Assembly (NCBI RefSeq): GCF_001279525.1
Contig: NZ_LGDY01000100.1
Span: 68,796 to 132,795, forward strand
DNA: 64,000 nucleotides
Source of the DNA: Nocardia sp. NRRL S-836
GTDB taxonomy: Bacteria > Actinomycetota > Actinomycetes > Mycobacteriales > Pseudonocardiaceae
Reading direction: 5' to 3'
A program made the translations under genes and the position numbers. The notes beneath the pieces were generated by a model. That model did not search any database. It was not told the DNA's origin and saw only the letters and a list, made by a program, of their open reading frames with translations. Positions 26,573 through 35,392 of the stretch are shown here, piece by piece. The stretch's first letter is position 1. Every line of letters starts with the position of its first letter.

Positions 26573-27077
26573 CACGAAAGGCGCTCTGGTCGCGCATATC
26601 ACCGGCAGGCTTCCTCGACGCCGCATTCACGCTGGAGCTGTCGCCAAGATCGTGATAGGTCGGTGGACGTGCCGCTCGCAGGCCAGCGGGGCTTTCGTGG
26701 ATCTGCTTCAAGAACGGGCTATGGCGGCGGCGCGATGGGAGGCACCGGTTTCTCAGGTGTAATTGCCTTTGCGTCTGTCGTGAGCGCTTTCGCGCTCACC
26801 CGCACCGCGCCTGGGGACGAGGTGCTCTTAGTCGTCGAAGTCCGCGTGCAATTCGGCCAGCGCCAGCGCCGCCGTCCTATGACCGCACGCCGGCGTGCGG
26901 TCATAGGACGGCGGCGACCTCGATAGCGGCGCGCAGGTCCAAGACGTCGGCCTGCTCGGTCACGACGCTCACGGAACGTGATGGTGGGGATGAAGCCGCC
27001 AGACTCGACCGCATCCCTGGGTAGGTAGTCGGTGGACACGACCTGCCGCGTTCGCGTTGCGCCAGCGGGTGACAGCG
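26573..27077. other. Gap with remnant coding and a long palindrome
   Basis: No intact gene. On the minus strand near 26960-27040, VVSTDYLPRDAVESGGF reads like part of a protein (GntR/UTRA-like wording) but has no complete frame. The gap also contains the 50-bp palindrome described separately. Confidence 0.5.
26867..26916. repeat. Perfect 50-bp palindrome
   Basis: Bases 26867-26891 are exactly complementary to 26892-26916 with no spacer; the centre is GCACGCC|GGCGTGC and the arms run out to GCCGCCGTCCTATGACC. It is 344 bp downstream of the aarF-like gene (stop at 26572) and 161 bp downstream of lsr2 (stop at 27078). No T run follows on either side, so a classical terminator is unlikely. It could extrude as a cruciform, be a protein-binding site, or be an assembly foldback artefact. 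Confidence 0.9.
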
Positions 27078-27428
27078 TCACCGATGGGCCTTCTCGAACT
27101 CCTCGATGACATGCGTGGGGATGCGACCGCGGTCGGAGAGCTCGTGGCCGTTGGAGCGGGCCCACGCACGGATTGCCTGAGTCTGTTCTTTGCTACGGGA
27201 CTCGGCTACCACGGTGCGTGTGATGGCGCCTGCCTTCTTCGGGCGAGCTTTGGTGCGCCGCGCACTGGCGACGAAGTCCGCGAGGCAGTCCCGCAGTCGC
27301 GACGCGTTGTCCGGATTGAGATCGATGTCGTAGGCGACGCCGTCGAGACCGAAGCTGACGGCTTCGACATCTGCGGATGCGGTGCCGTCGAGGTCGTCGA
27401 TGAGCTGAACAAAAACCTTCTGTGCCAC
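27078..27428 (-). CDS. lsr2: Lsr2-family nucleoid-associated protein
   Basis: 116 residues. The dimerisation domain begins AQKVFVQLIDDLDG and GLDGVAYDIDLN and ends at ASRLRDCLADFVASARR. The C-terminal DNA-binding domain contains AIRAWARSNGHELSDRGRIP with the RGR AT-hook-like tripeptide that inserts into the minor groove of AT-rich DNA. Lsr2 silences horizontally acquired AT-rich genes, as H-NS does. This copy lies inside the accessory region with toxin and pore-former genes and is probably an extra paralogue rather than the housekeeping copy. Confidence 0.95.
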   Translation of the reverse strand: MAQKVFVQLIDDLDGTASADVEAVSFGLDGVAYDIDLNPDNASRLRDCLADFVASARRTKARPKKAGAITRTVVAESRSKEQTQAIRAWARSNGHELSDRGRIPTHVIEEFEKAHR

Positions 27429-28040
27429 GAGTTGCTCCGTTTGCTATGCGGTTTCGGGTTCGAGTGATGACTTAGTGATGACTTTAGCAAGATCGTATGG
27501 CGTTCCGGTGCAACAACACAGAGGCGGCGGGACTTACCGATGCCGCTACCGGCCGCTGCAGTCCGTGTTCTGCCGATGGATACTGACATCACAGCAGCTT
27601 TGCGCAGCGCAGCTAGATGCACTCTCCCCGATCACTTCCGCGCCTGGCGCAGAAGTTTCCTTTTGGCACCGCAGTCTTCTGTGCTCGCAGTTTTGTTCGA
27701 GACTCGCACAGCGAGACAACCGCCGGGCGCGCTCGCGCCCGGCGACGGCGGGCTGCACGTCACTTACGCGAAGCAGTGGAAGACCTGGATCGCCTGTACT
27801 CACTCGCTTCAATCGCGTTCACGTGTACTTCTTCACCGGCCGCGATGACAGGGCCAGCGGATTGCTGCCGACTGCCGTCGTCTGCGATGCGACTTCGACC
27901 GGCGCTCCGCGCGCCTCACCGAACCAGTAGTTCGGCTGGCGGACGGTCGACGCAGTCCAATCACCTGGGCAAGGAAGAAATGGAACGTGAAGCCGTGCCG
28001 CCAGAACCGCGACACCGTAAGACGCAGTATGTCGATGCAG
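27429..28040. other. Gene-free gap
   Basis: About 600 bases with only short GC-biased frames on both strands and no family pattern. It separates lsr2 from the toxin/immunity pair. The promoter of lsr2 (reading left) should lie in its first 100 bases, where the sequence is relatively AT-rich (27430-27500). Confidence 0.55.
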
Positions 28041-28583
28041 TCAAACGATGATTTCGGAGTCTTGCCAGGCCACGCAGGTTGGACGCTGCTCCGTCGCCAT
28101 GAACTCCAGCAGCGCCTCGCGTACCTTGTCCAGCGGGAGCACCGCGTCCGCGGGGAACTCCGTCCGCGTGTCGAAGTCGATGTAGAGCGGCCTCTTCACC
28201 TCGCAGACCATGAGGGTGCCGTCGTCGTCTACCGCGATGATGTCGGCCTTCGACGCCCAGTCGCGCATCTCGTCCGAAGCCTGCTCTTCTGCATCTTCGC
28301 GTTTGCCGTGCCGTGCACGCGGCGGGATGAAGTTCGGCATTCCGGCCGCGTGGAGTGCCCCGATCCCCGACTCGGCGTCGACGTCGAATTTGATCTGATG
28401 ATCAGGTCGGTTGCGCCGCCCTATGGTCGGGCGGTCTTTCGCGTACATCACCGTCGGCTGCGGCTGCCGGTTGGTCAGGATTTCGTGCAGTGCGCGCAGC
28501 ATCTCGGACTCCGTCTGCACCGTGACGGGCGTCCGGCCGCAAGGGTTGCTGACGGTGGAGTAATACATGTCAACCGCGTTCAC
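28041..28583 (-). CDS. Imm1-family immunity protein
   Basis: 180 residues starting at GTG 28583-28581, which has GGGAGGAG 6 nt upstream. The C-terminus, FPADAVLPLDKVREALLEF followed by RPTCVAWQD, is characteristic of Imm1 proteins, where acidic residues and a final VxW strand recur. Imm1 proteins neutralise polymorphic toxins, including deaminases. The GTG overlaps the TGA (GTGA, 28583-28580) of the deaminase reading frame as it runs after the frameshift, so toxin and antidote were translationally coupled. The gene appears intact although its toxin is not. Confidence 0.8.
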   Translation of the reverse strand: MNAVDMYYSTVSNPCGRTPVTVQTESEMLRALHEILTNRQPQPTVMYAKDRPTIGRRNRPDHQIKFDVDAESGIGALHAAGMPNFIPPRARHGKREDAEEQASDEMRDWASKADIIAVDDDGTLMVCEVKRPLYIDFDTRTEFPADAVLPLDKVREALLEFMATEQRPTCVAWQDSEIIV

Positions 28584-29079
28584 GGCTGGCTCCTCCCGGT
28601 GAATGTCTCCGACCCTACGGGATCGTGCATGGTCAGCGTTTGCCCTGGTAGCAGGACGTCGGGAATGACCTCCGGGCACGAATATTGTCCCTGCACATCA
28701 CGCTGTTGACGACCACCTCGACGTGTGCGACGCGGGCATTGCGCTGTCGCCACGCGACCTTGGTCTCGACGTGCTCGCTCGCGGTTACCCGCCCGTATCG
28801 GCCTTCGGGGTATCCCTGCGCACGAAGGTGTGTTCCGAGGGCGATGTGCTCGCCATCTGGTTCCTGACCGCTCTGGACGAGTTCGGTGTTGCCGTCCTCG
28901 TCCACGTAGATGTCCCTGGTGATGTACGAGGGCAGCTTCTCGCGCTGCTGCTCAGCCCATGACTTCTCCGGGGCGGCGTCGCCGGCCAGTTCCTCGGCCT
29001 CGTGCAGCATCGCCTTGACCTGCTCGGCCTTGCTCTCAACATTGTCCAGACCTGCCGCTACTTCGCCGAATCCGGACAT
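28580..29079 (-). pseudogene. DddA-like (SCP1.201) deaminase toxin, frameshifted
   Basis: The reading frame starts MSGFGEVAAGLDNVESKAEQ, as family members do, and continues to the catalytic pair HVE (His103, Glu105) in TASEHVETKVAW, then VVVNSVMCR (first zinc Cys129). In the current frame it ends at a stop at 28633 without a proper second Cys. One base restored in the GGG run at 28689-28691 would give CRGQYSCPEVIPDVLLPGQ and then TLTMHDPVGSETFTG, matching the family's C-terminus and ending at a TGA that overlaps the Imm1 start. So a single-base deletion broke it, or the assembly lost a G. The family deaminates cytosine in double-stranded DNA. The short N-terminus suggests delivery as a WXG-like or type VII cargo, which is inference. 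Confidence 0.8.
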
Positions 29080-29360
29080 CACCCTGGCTGCCTTCCCGAA
29101 CACCGGCCGGGATCGCGGCGCGCAGCACCGACAGTCTCGGTTCGCGGGCAGCTCGCGGCGTCCTTGGGAATCGCCTGACGAGCCTGGCGTCGGACGCGGA
29201 GTACACCGCGACAGTCTGACCACCGGCGGACGATGCCGCCCAGCCTGGTGTTGTGGCCACACACGCCCGCAGCACGATGCATACGGCTGCATGGTCAAGG
29301 GCGGCCCGCAGGATCGTCGTGCAGCGTGTTCCTGGATCGGCCGGTCAGCATTTCCAGGTC

Positions 29361-29456
29361 ATGCCAGACAACCGGACGAAAGCAGTGATCGAGGAATACA
29401 AGCATGGGAAGGTCATCGTGAAAATCTACTATCTCAACGGCACCGAGATGAGTTGA
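29361..29456 (+). CDS. Possible 31-aa peptide or gene relic
   Basis: MPDNRTKAVIEEYKHGKVIV and KIYYLNGTEMS form a natural-looking amphipathic sequence that ends at TGA. The frame is open upstream to 29253 but only this part looks protein-like. It may be the 3' end of a lost toxin or immunity gene, or a small gene. No strong ribosome-binding site is seen. Confidence 0.3.
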   Translation: MPDNRTKAVIEEYKHGKVIVKIYYLNGTEMS

Positions 29457-29890
29457 ACGATCGCCTGCCGCGGCACGCAACTGAGCAGTGGTTGGATTCG
29501 GCCAATTCTGTACCGTGCAGGGGGCCGTTCTCCCCAACCGGCAAGTCCGACGTGGCCGTGTGCATCGAACGGGGTTCTCCGTGACAACCGGTGCTCTACC
29601 ACGCTGCCACCGGCGCGCCTAACGTGTCGCCCGGGACACTCGTTCGTGCGGATCGGCGGTGCCGGTATTGCGTCAGCCGCCCACGGCACCAGTATGAGAA
29701 ACGTCGCGTGCTCGAAGCGGACGCGACGAGGGAGGTAGCGCGACCGGCAGCGCCGAGGCGACGCCGCGAACAGCAATCGTCCACTGGAACGCGAAGAGTT
29801 TCCGCGTGACGATGTAGTGGCCAGTAGCGCAGTCGATCATCCTGTTCGATTCAGGACAGCGCTTAAAGGGGCGACCAGAGGAAGAAACCC
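29457..29890. other. Intergenic, no gene seen
   Basis: 434 bases upstream of the first protease gene. No frame shows family character. The last 60 bases (GTTCGATTCAGGACAGCGCT and onward) should contain the promoter; AGAGGAAG lies 6 nt before the ATG. Confidence 0.5.
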
Positions 29891-30670
29891 ATGGCGAAGA
29901 GACTCCGACGTCGATCGCTGACGGCTGCGGCCATGGTCACAGGTGTGACGATGATGTGGTGTGCAGCCCCAGCAGCGGCGTTCACCGGCGGCTATGAGCC
30001 GCAAACAGCCGTGCAGGCACCTTGGTACGTCTCCGTCCACGGCAAGCCGACAAAGGGTGCTTCCTGGAGTTGCAGCGGTGTACTCACCACGGCAACCACC
30101 GTAGCCACCGCAGCCCATTGCCTGACTGGTGGCGGCGAGGGCGTGGGTTCGGGCACGGTGTTCACCGTGTACCGCGGCACGGTCGGCACCACGCCGTCCC
30201 AGGCTGCAACCAAGCCGACGATCATCTCGCCCTCCACAGAAAGCGACCTTGGCCGGCTGTTCCTACCCAAGGGATTCGACAACGCCACGGCCGCCACGTC
30301 GGAACGCTCTCCGATCAAGACCAAGGTTACCGGCAAGTCGGGATACTTGTATGGCACGGGTCTCACCCCAAGCGGACCTGCGACGTCGATCAACCGGCTC
30401 CCGGTCACCACCGCGGAGTTGAAGACACCGGTCCGCGCGAAAATTGCCGCCAATCACACCACACCGCCTCAACACGCGTGCCCGGGCGATTCCGGCGGAC
30501 CGTTGATGATCTGGAGGGACAAGACCGGCGGAGGCCGGGAACTGGTCCTGGCGGGTCTAATCATCACCGGTGCCGGGACGTGTCCGCTTCAGCCCACGGG
30601 AACAACCACCGTCGTGGCGTGGACTGCCAAGTTCAACGACCTCTTCGTGGCAGCCACCCCTCAGTCCTGA
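29891..30670 (+). CDS. Secreted trypsin-like serine protease (S1), copy 1
   Basis: 259 residues. A basic start (MAKRLRRRS) and a hydrophobic stretch form a signal peptide that ends near AAPAAAF. The S1 triad is VATAAHCL (His), a modified SDLGRLFL (Asp) and PGDSGGPLM (Ser), with Cys pairs around His and Ser as in trypsins. It follows the streptogrisin/trypsin pattern without a long propeptide. The next gene is a paralogue and the third encodes a cytolysin-like protein, all on the same strand with 66-75 bp gaps. They could act together outside the cell, the proteases perhaps processing the pore former. Confidence 0.9.
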   Translation: MAKRLRRRSLTAAAMVTGVTMMWCAAPAAAFTGGYEPQTAVQAPWYVSVHGKPTKGASWSCSGVLTTATTVATAAHCLTGGGEGVGSGTVFTVYRGTVGTTPSQAATKPTIISPSTESDLGRLFLPKGFDNATAATSERSPIKTKVTGKSGYLYGTGLTPSGPATSINRLPVTTAELKTPVRAKIAANHTTPPQHACPGDSGGPLMIWRDKTGGGRELVLAGLIITGAGTCPLQPTGTTTVVAWTAKFNDLFVAATPQS

Positions 30671-30745
30671 GCCGCACGCCGCTCTTCCACTTCGTGAAGA
30701 AGCGCGCACTTCCACATTTCCTTCTTTACTGCAGGAAGGCCAGCG

Positions 30746-31558
30746 ATGCGAACGTTCGGCAAGACAGCCGGCCGACTACGTCGGCACCGGGCAGGCGCGC
30801 CTGTCGCCTTGTACGCGGTAGCACTGTGCGCCACGATCGGGCTGCCGCCATCAGCGGCAGCCTTCACGGGTGACTACAAGACGGGAACACCGGACAAGGC
30901 TCCCTGGTACGTCTCCATCCTCATTACCCGGCCTTCCCAGCCGAAGGCGATCTGCAGCGGCGTGCTGACCACGTCCCGAACCGTGGCGACCGCTGCCCAC
31001 TGCCTGAGTCACGGCACCAAGGCCACCTACACCGTCTATCGCGACATCCCCGGTAAGGGCGTCAACCAGGTCGCCACGGACCCCACGATCGTCTCCCTCC
31101 CGCAGGCATCCGACCTCGGACGGCTCTACCTGCCCAAGGCGTTCGACGGGTCGAGCCCTGTCCCGGCCATCCGCTCCAACAGCAAGAAGGACGTCATCGG
31201 CAAAAGCGGCTACATGTATGGCACGGGTCAAGTCCCCGGCGGTTACGCCAAGAAGATCCTTCGTGTGGCGGTGACGACGTACGAGTGGAATCCCGTGAAC
31301 GTGCACACCTTCGCCGCTGTCCACAAAGGCGATCCGAACAACGCGCACGCCTGCGCCGGCGACTCCGGTGGCCCCTTGATGGTGCGCCGCATCAAACCGG
31401 GAACCCAACAGGAAGAACTCGCCCTGGCTGGCTTGTTGCTCTCCGGGCCTGCCGACCCCGACGGGAAGTCGACCTGCCCGAAGAACCCCACCGACTACCG
31501 CACGAACATCGGGTGGACGGCGAACAAGGACGGCCTGTTCGCCGCACCGCCACGCTGA
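30746..31558 (+). CDS. Secreted trypsin-like serine protease (S1), copy 2
   Basis: 270 residues, clearly a duplicate of the gene before it (AAFTGDYKTGTPDKAPWYVS against AAFTGGYEPQTAVQAPWYVS). A signal peptide ends near SAAAF. The triad is VATAAHCLSH, SDLGRLYLPKAF and AGDSGGPLM. AGGAAGG 8 nt before the ATG is a good ribosome-binding site. Divergence is enough to suggest different specificity rather than a recent tandem copy. Confidence 0.9.
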   Translation: MRTFGKTAGRLRRHRAGAPVALYAVALCATIGLPPSAAAFTGDYKTGTPDKAPWYVSILITRPSQPKAICSGVLTTSRTVATAAHCLSHGTKATYTVYRDIPGKGVNQVATDPTIVSLPQASDLGRLYLPKAFDGSSPVPAIRSNSKKDVIGKSGYMYGTGQVPGGYAKKILRVAVTTYEWNPVNVHTFAAVHKGDPNNAHACAGDSGGPLMVRRIKPGTQQEELALAGLLLSGPADPDGKSTCPKNPTDYRTNIGWTANKDGLFAAPPR

Positions 31559-31624
31559 GAACGCAGACACTATTCCGCTACCCAGTTGTCACGGCGATGA
31601 CGGACCTTCCGAAAGGCGAAAACG

Positions 31625-33364
31625 ATGACAGACACACAAGACACGCGTGCGGCGAGGCAGATCAGGGAGAACCGGGGTGCCGAGCCTTCGGGGAACGGGC
31701 ATGACGGACTCGGGATGGCTTGGGTGCAGCCGCGAGGGGAGGATGAGGTGCCCGTGATCCAGTGGAAGGTGCCCGAGGCGGACAGGTACCAGCTGCTCGT
31801 CGTGGACGAGCCCGACGTTCCCCATGTCATCGGAGAGGCCGGCCGGGCGTCGGAGTTGCCCTATGCGCCCTTCCCCGCCGACTGGGGGGTGTTTTGCAAG
31901 GTCAGGGCGCTGCGCGGCGACGAAGTTCTCGCGACATCGGCGCTGAGCATCGGCGACCCCCAGAAGAAAGCCGACTTCCGGGGATTCGCCCGGTCGCTGG
32001 AGGCGAATAACAAAGGTTGGGGCGCCATTGCCCCGGCGAAGCCCGACGAGATCATACCGGGAACGCCCAAGACGGAGATCGACGGTGATCACGTTAAAAC
32101 GATCACCCCCATGACCATGACGAAGACCCCGGGAGCGCTGGTCACCTTCGACGCCGCGGCCAACAACACGCTGTGGCCTGGTTCCATCGTGCAGGGCAAG
32201 GAAGCGGTCGCCGGGAAGCTCGTCACGGTGGGCATATCGGAGACCAAGCGCAAGAAGATCAAGATTGGCGTGTCGGGCCTGACGACGAACAAGACGACGG
32301 CCTCGGTCAAACCTACGTACGACGACACGCTCGGTGCGATCAAGGACGCCGTCAAGGACGCGGAACCGGGCGGCCGCGACTTCTACATCTACTTCGCCGA
32401 AGGGCACTCCGCCCAACAGCTCTGCCTGGAGCTCGGCGTTTCGGCGAAGTATCTCAAGTTCGAAGGAAGCCTCAACTTCAGGGCCTCCACGGAGAAGTAC
32501 TGCAACACCGTCGTCGCGTACATCCGTGAGACCGCCTTCACCGCCATGCCCTCCGTCACGGACCTCAACGACTTCTTCGCCGACACGTTCACCGAAGGTG
32601 ACCTGAAACAACTGCAGACAGACCAGGTCGTCGGTGATTGCAATCCGCCACTCTACGTTTCCGCGGTCGTCTACGGTCGCATCCTCTTCTTCGCGGTCAC
32701 CGCGATGGGGTCGACCACCGACATCAAGGCGGCCATCAGGGCGTCGTTCGACGGCTGGAAGATCAGCGGCGAGATGAAGACGAAGCTCCAGGCGCTGCTC
32801 AAGCACACCAAGACCGACATCGTCGCGCTCGGCAAGGGCTGTCCGGGCAACATCGGCGATCTCCTGAAGGGAGCCGACGGCCTGAAGAGCTACCTCGACA
32901 GCTTGGACAACAAACCGGCCAAGTACGGCGTGGTGGGGTACCAGTTGAAGACCTTCACCGACCAGATCGCCAAGCAGAGCGAGACCGCCAAGTACAACCG
33001 TACGGTGTGGGAAAAAAATGCGCTCACCGTCGAGGTTCTGAAGTTCATAGATAACGTAGACATCAGCGGAACTGTCTCCTTCCCGGGAGAAGGAAGCCAG
33101 CAGGGAACATTTCAGAAAGACAAAACACTGTCACCAACCGCCATCGCGGCCGGTGTGAAAATCCATCAGATCGGGTACTCGGAAGCCAGGGGATCCTACA
33201 AGATCACATACGAAAAGAGGCACAACTACGAAGGGATCGCCAAATTGAACACTCTCAGTGCCCGAAGCTTGGGTGAACAGCAGGTCGTTCTTTCCTTCCA
33301 TAACGCGGAGGACACCATCAGGTATGCGTACGTGAACGCGTGGTGCGACGTCAGGCGGGGCTGA
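31625..33364 (+). CDS. Thiol-activated cytolysin-like pore-forming protein
   Basis: 579 residues. The cytolysin core is recognisable: AANNTLWPGSIVQGKEA (the NTLWPGS motif), FAEGHSAQQLCLELGVSAKY, YIRETAFTAMPSVTDL, then YVSAVVYGRILFFAVTA with the YGR motif and STTDIKAAIRASF. The undecapeptide and Thr-Leu pair that let true cholesterol-dependent cytolysins bind cholesterol are not seen at the C-terminus (VVLSFHNAEDTIRYAYVNAW). There is an N-terminal extension of about 140 residues and no clear signal peptide. It fits the cholesterol-dependent-cytolysin-like (CDCL) group, some of which are activated by proteolysis. Two secreted trypsins just upstream make that plausible here. Confidence 0.85.
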   Translation: MTDTQDTRAARQIRENRGAEPSGNGHDGLGMAWVQPRGEDEVPVIQWKVPEADRYQLLVVDEPDVPHVIGEAGRASELPYAPFPADWGVFCKVRALRGDEVLATSALSIGDPQKKADFRGFARSLEANNKGWGAIAPAKPDEIIPGTPKTEIDGDHVKTITPMTMTKTPGALVTFDAAANNTLWPGSIVQGKEAVAGKLVTVGISETKRKKIKIGVSGLTTNKTTASVKPTYDDTLGAIKDAVKDAEPGGRDFYIYFAEGHSAQQLCLELGVSAKYLKFEGSLNFRASTEKYCNTVVAYIRETAFTAMPSVTDLNDFFADTFTEGDLKQLQTDQVVGDCNPPLYVSAVVYGRILFFAVTAMGSTTDIKAAIRASFDGWKISGEMKTKLQALLKHTKTDIVALGKGCPGNIGDLLKGADGLKSYLDSLDNKPAKYGVVGYQLKTFTDQIAKQSETAKYNRTVWEKNALTVEVLKFIDNVDISGTVSFPGEGSQQGTFQKDKTLSPTAIAAGVKIHQIGYSEARGSYKITYEKRHNYEGIAKLNTLSARSLGEQQVVLSFHNAEDTIRYAYVNAWCDVRRG

Positions 33365-33744
33365 GGAGCACAGGAGCGAACCATGGGCTGCGCCAAGAAC
33401 TGATCAGCCACTCGTCCGGAGTGGACCACCCCCTGTACGCGCTGGTGTGGTTCCCGACACGATCCTGGACTGGGACGCTCGCCCTACAACATGGCGGTTG
33501 GTCAGCTTGTCGCGAGAAGCGGACAACGACGTCGTTGTCGGCAGAGGTCGGGGGCATTGTCCACGGCGCGAGTGCGGGCGACCACCAGACCGCCGACCGC
33601 TGCCACTGGTGGAGCAGAGCGCGGCGGCGCCCAGGACGCAGGCGGCCCGCCTGGTATCGGACCGGGGCCGGCACAGCGCGTGGTCGGGTTGAACCACGGG
33701 TGATGTAGGCGCGGGGTGCACGTGCGGGTCTAGCGGGCCAGGAT

Positions 33745-33942
33745 CCTGCGCAACCGGCGCGAACCTCGTCGGCACGAACCTCAGCCGCGCGCACCTTTGG
33801 GGGCGCGCCTAATGAGAAGACCATCATCGACGACGTCAAGACCGGTGAGGACTCCGAGGGCGCGTGGTGGCGGCCGGGCCGACCAAGTCTCATGATCGGG
33901 AACGGCTGCCACCACAAGGACTACGTGTCGCGGCTTGGGTGA
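33745..33942 (+). pseudogene. Pentapeptide-repeat-like relic
   Basis: The frame reading TGANLVGTNLSRAHLWG has the A(N/D)LxxxxL beat of pentapeptide repeats. It stops at TAA near 33810, and a natural-looking tail, KTIIDDVKTGEDSEGAWW then MIGNGCHHKDYVSRLG, continues in the same register to a TGA. No start is present. It looks like the 3' scrap of a larger gene. Confidence 0.4.
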
Positions 33943-33989
33943 TTTTCACCGACCATGGCTAATGGCGCTCCACAAACCGTCGGGGATGC

Positions 33990-34223
33990 CATCGAGCCGC
34001 AGCTCGGCCACTGCGCACCTTCGTCATCGTCAACTCGGACCACCCCGACCACACCGTTCTGGCCGGGACGCTCCGGGAACACCTGCGCTGGCGCAACGCC
34101 AACGCACGCCACCCCGACATCCTCGACGCACAACGCCGCGAACAAGCACGCGTCCGCAGCGAACGCCACCGACGACGGGGCCGACCACGATCCCAGGCGG
34201 CCTGGCCAACCCGGCGAACCTGA
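33990..34223 (+). mobile_element. 3' relic of an IS630-type transposase
   Basis: From 34011 the frame reads LRTFVIVNSDHPDHTVLAG then TLREHLRWRNANARHPDIL and ends RRRGRPRSQAAW before TGA. This matches the tail of actinobacterial IS630 transposases (ALRYF...DHP...RYIxWRN). The preceding IEPQLG is one frame off, so the element is broken. No inverted repeats were found. Confidence 0.6.
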
Positions 34224-34532
34224 GTGGCCAACGCACTAGGCGCCCCCACCCCTGGGGCCTCACATACTGCGAATGGTTCTTTCTGATTCACCCGAATGGC
34301 CGATGACGCTGCTGTGGGGATCACGCGATCACTCCAGCAAGTGATCCGCATCACTCGGCAGGGGGTTCCTTCGATCCGTCGCCCGGTCGGGCCATGACGC
34401 GCTTCGTGCGGGCGGTCGGGATCGGCGGGAACCGCTGGAACGACAACAAGGAAGCCCCCTGTGGGGTCGTGGTGAAGTTCCCTGGCAGGACAGCCACGGG
34501 ACCGCACCCAGGGGGCGGAAATGGAGCTAGTG

Positions 34533-34808
34533 ATGAACCGTACCCGCCGTATCCTCACCGCAGCAGCCTGTCTGCCAGCCGCCCTGCTGATCGGGCTGGG
34601 CATGGCCGGCACCGCCTCGGCCCAGACAGTCAACTGCCCCAGTGTCAACCTGAACGGCCTCGCCAGCGTCGACTGCAAGGTCCAGGTCCAGGACAACAAC
34701 AACAACAACGTCATAATGATCATGGTCGACGGGACCGTTGCTTCGAGCAGTTCCGATCTTGACCGCCTCCTCGACCTCCTCGCCGCGAGGCTTGGGATTA
34801 ATGGGTGA
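34533..34808 (+). CDS. Small secreted protein with Asn run
   Basis: 91 residues from ATG 34533 (GGAG 7 nt upstream; an in-frame ATG at 34521 is possible). A signal peptide is clear: MNRTRRILTAAACLPAALL through GMAGTASAQ. The mature part is about 55 residues, has two Cys (VNCPSVN and VDCKV), a run of five Asn, a hydrophobic VIMIMVDGTV and an acidic-Leu helix (LDRLLDLLAARLG). I do not know the family; small surface or bacteriocin-like proteins have this size. Confidence 0.65.
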   Translation: MNRTRRILTAAACLPAALLIGLGMAGTASAQTVNCPSVNLNGLASVDCKVQVQDNNNNNVIMIMVDGTVASSSSDLDRLLDLLAARLGING

Positions 34809-35392
34809 TCGAACTCTTCGCGGTACCGTCAGATGGAGCCTGACGTCGCGCTGGATGGCACCGCTCACCGAGCGTGGTGATGGACGCGTTCACATCGGTG
34901 CGTGAACGGTGCAAGTGTGGCCGGGGACCCCAGGAATGCTCTTGCGGTCCCCGGCGTCACGCAACAACTCTGCGCACGAACCTTCACCACCCTGACGTCC
35001 TTCAGTGGATGTTCCCGGCCGTCAGTGCGCACTCCGCTGGAGCACGCTTCATCCCCCATGGAGAACCATCCCGCGCTGCGTTCGGCCATGCCGGTCAGAG
35101 GGGCTTGCGCAGGCGCTGCGTGGAATAGCTGCCCTTCTGTGTGGCCGAGGTGACCTCCGCTGCCGCGCAATCGAGCAGGATTGAAGGTCCGCTGCTTTCA
35201 CAACCTGGCCAACTCGGTCCGAGCGCAATCTGGTCGCGTGTGGTCGTTGACGTTCAGGAGCAGATCGACGATGTCGATGGTCTCCCGAAGACCGATAGCC
35301 CTCGAACTGGACAGCGACCTCGCTCACCAACGCGCAGGTCCCCGGCGGGCCGTCCCGCCCGCCCCTCGGAGTGGACGCTGACCGCCACCACC
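34809..35392. other. Gap downstream of the replication-relaxation relic
   Basis: 584 bases. On the minus strand, fragments such as RETIDIVDLLLNVNDHTRPD (around 35235-35290) may continue the damaged gene to the right in shifted frames. No intact gene is visible. Confidence 0.45.

Larger units (their letters stand above)
33365..34532. other. Gene-poor stretch with relics
   Basis: About 1.2 kb of decayed sequence. Two relics are listed separately: a pentapeptide-like fragment and a transposase 3' end. The rest contains only short GC-rich frames. 34270-34520 probably carries the promoter of the small secreted protein; a CCCCCTG (34457-34463) and CAGGGGG (34509-34515) pair could form a long-range hairpin just before it. 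Confidence 0.6.

Noticed and set aside
27540..27848. 102-codon plus-strand frame as a small gene
   Set aside because: No ribosome-binding site, no homology sense, composition follows GC bias.
31625..33364. Classical cholesterol-dependent cytolysin
   Set aside because: No undecapeptide or cholesterol-recognition pair at the C-terminus, and no clear signal peptide.
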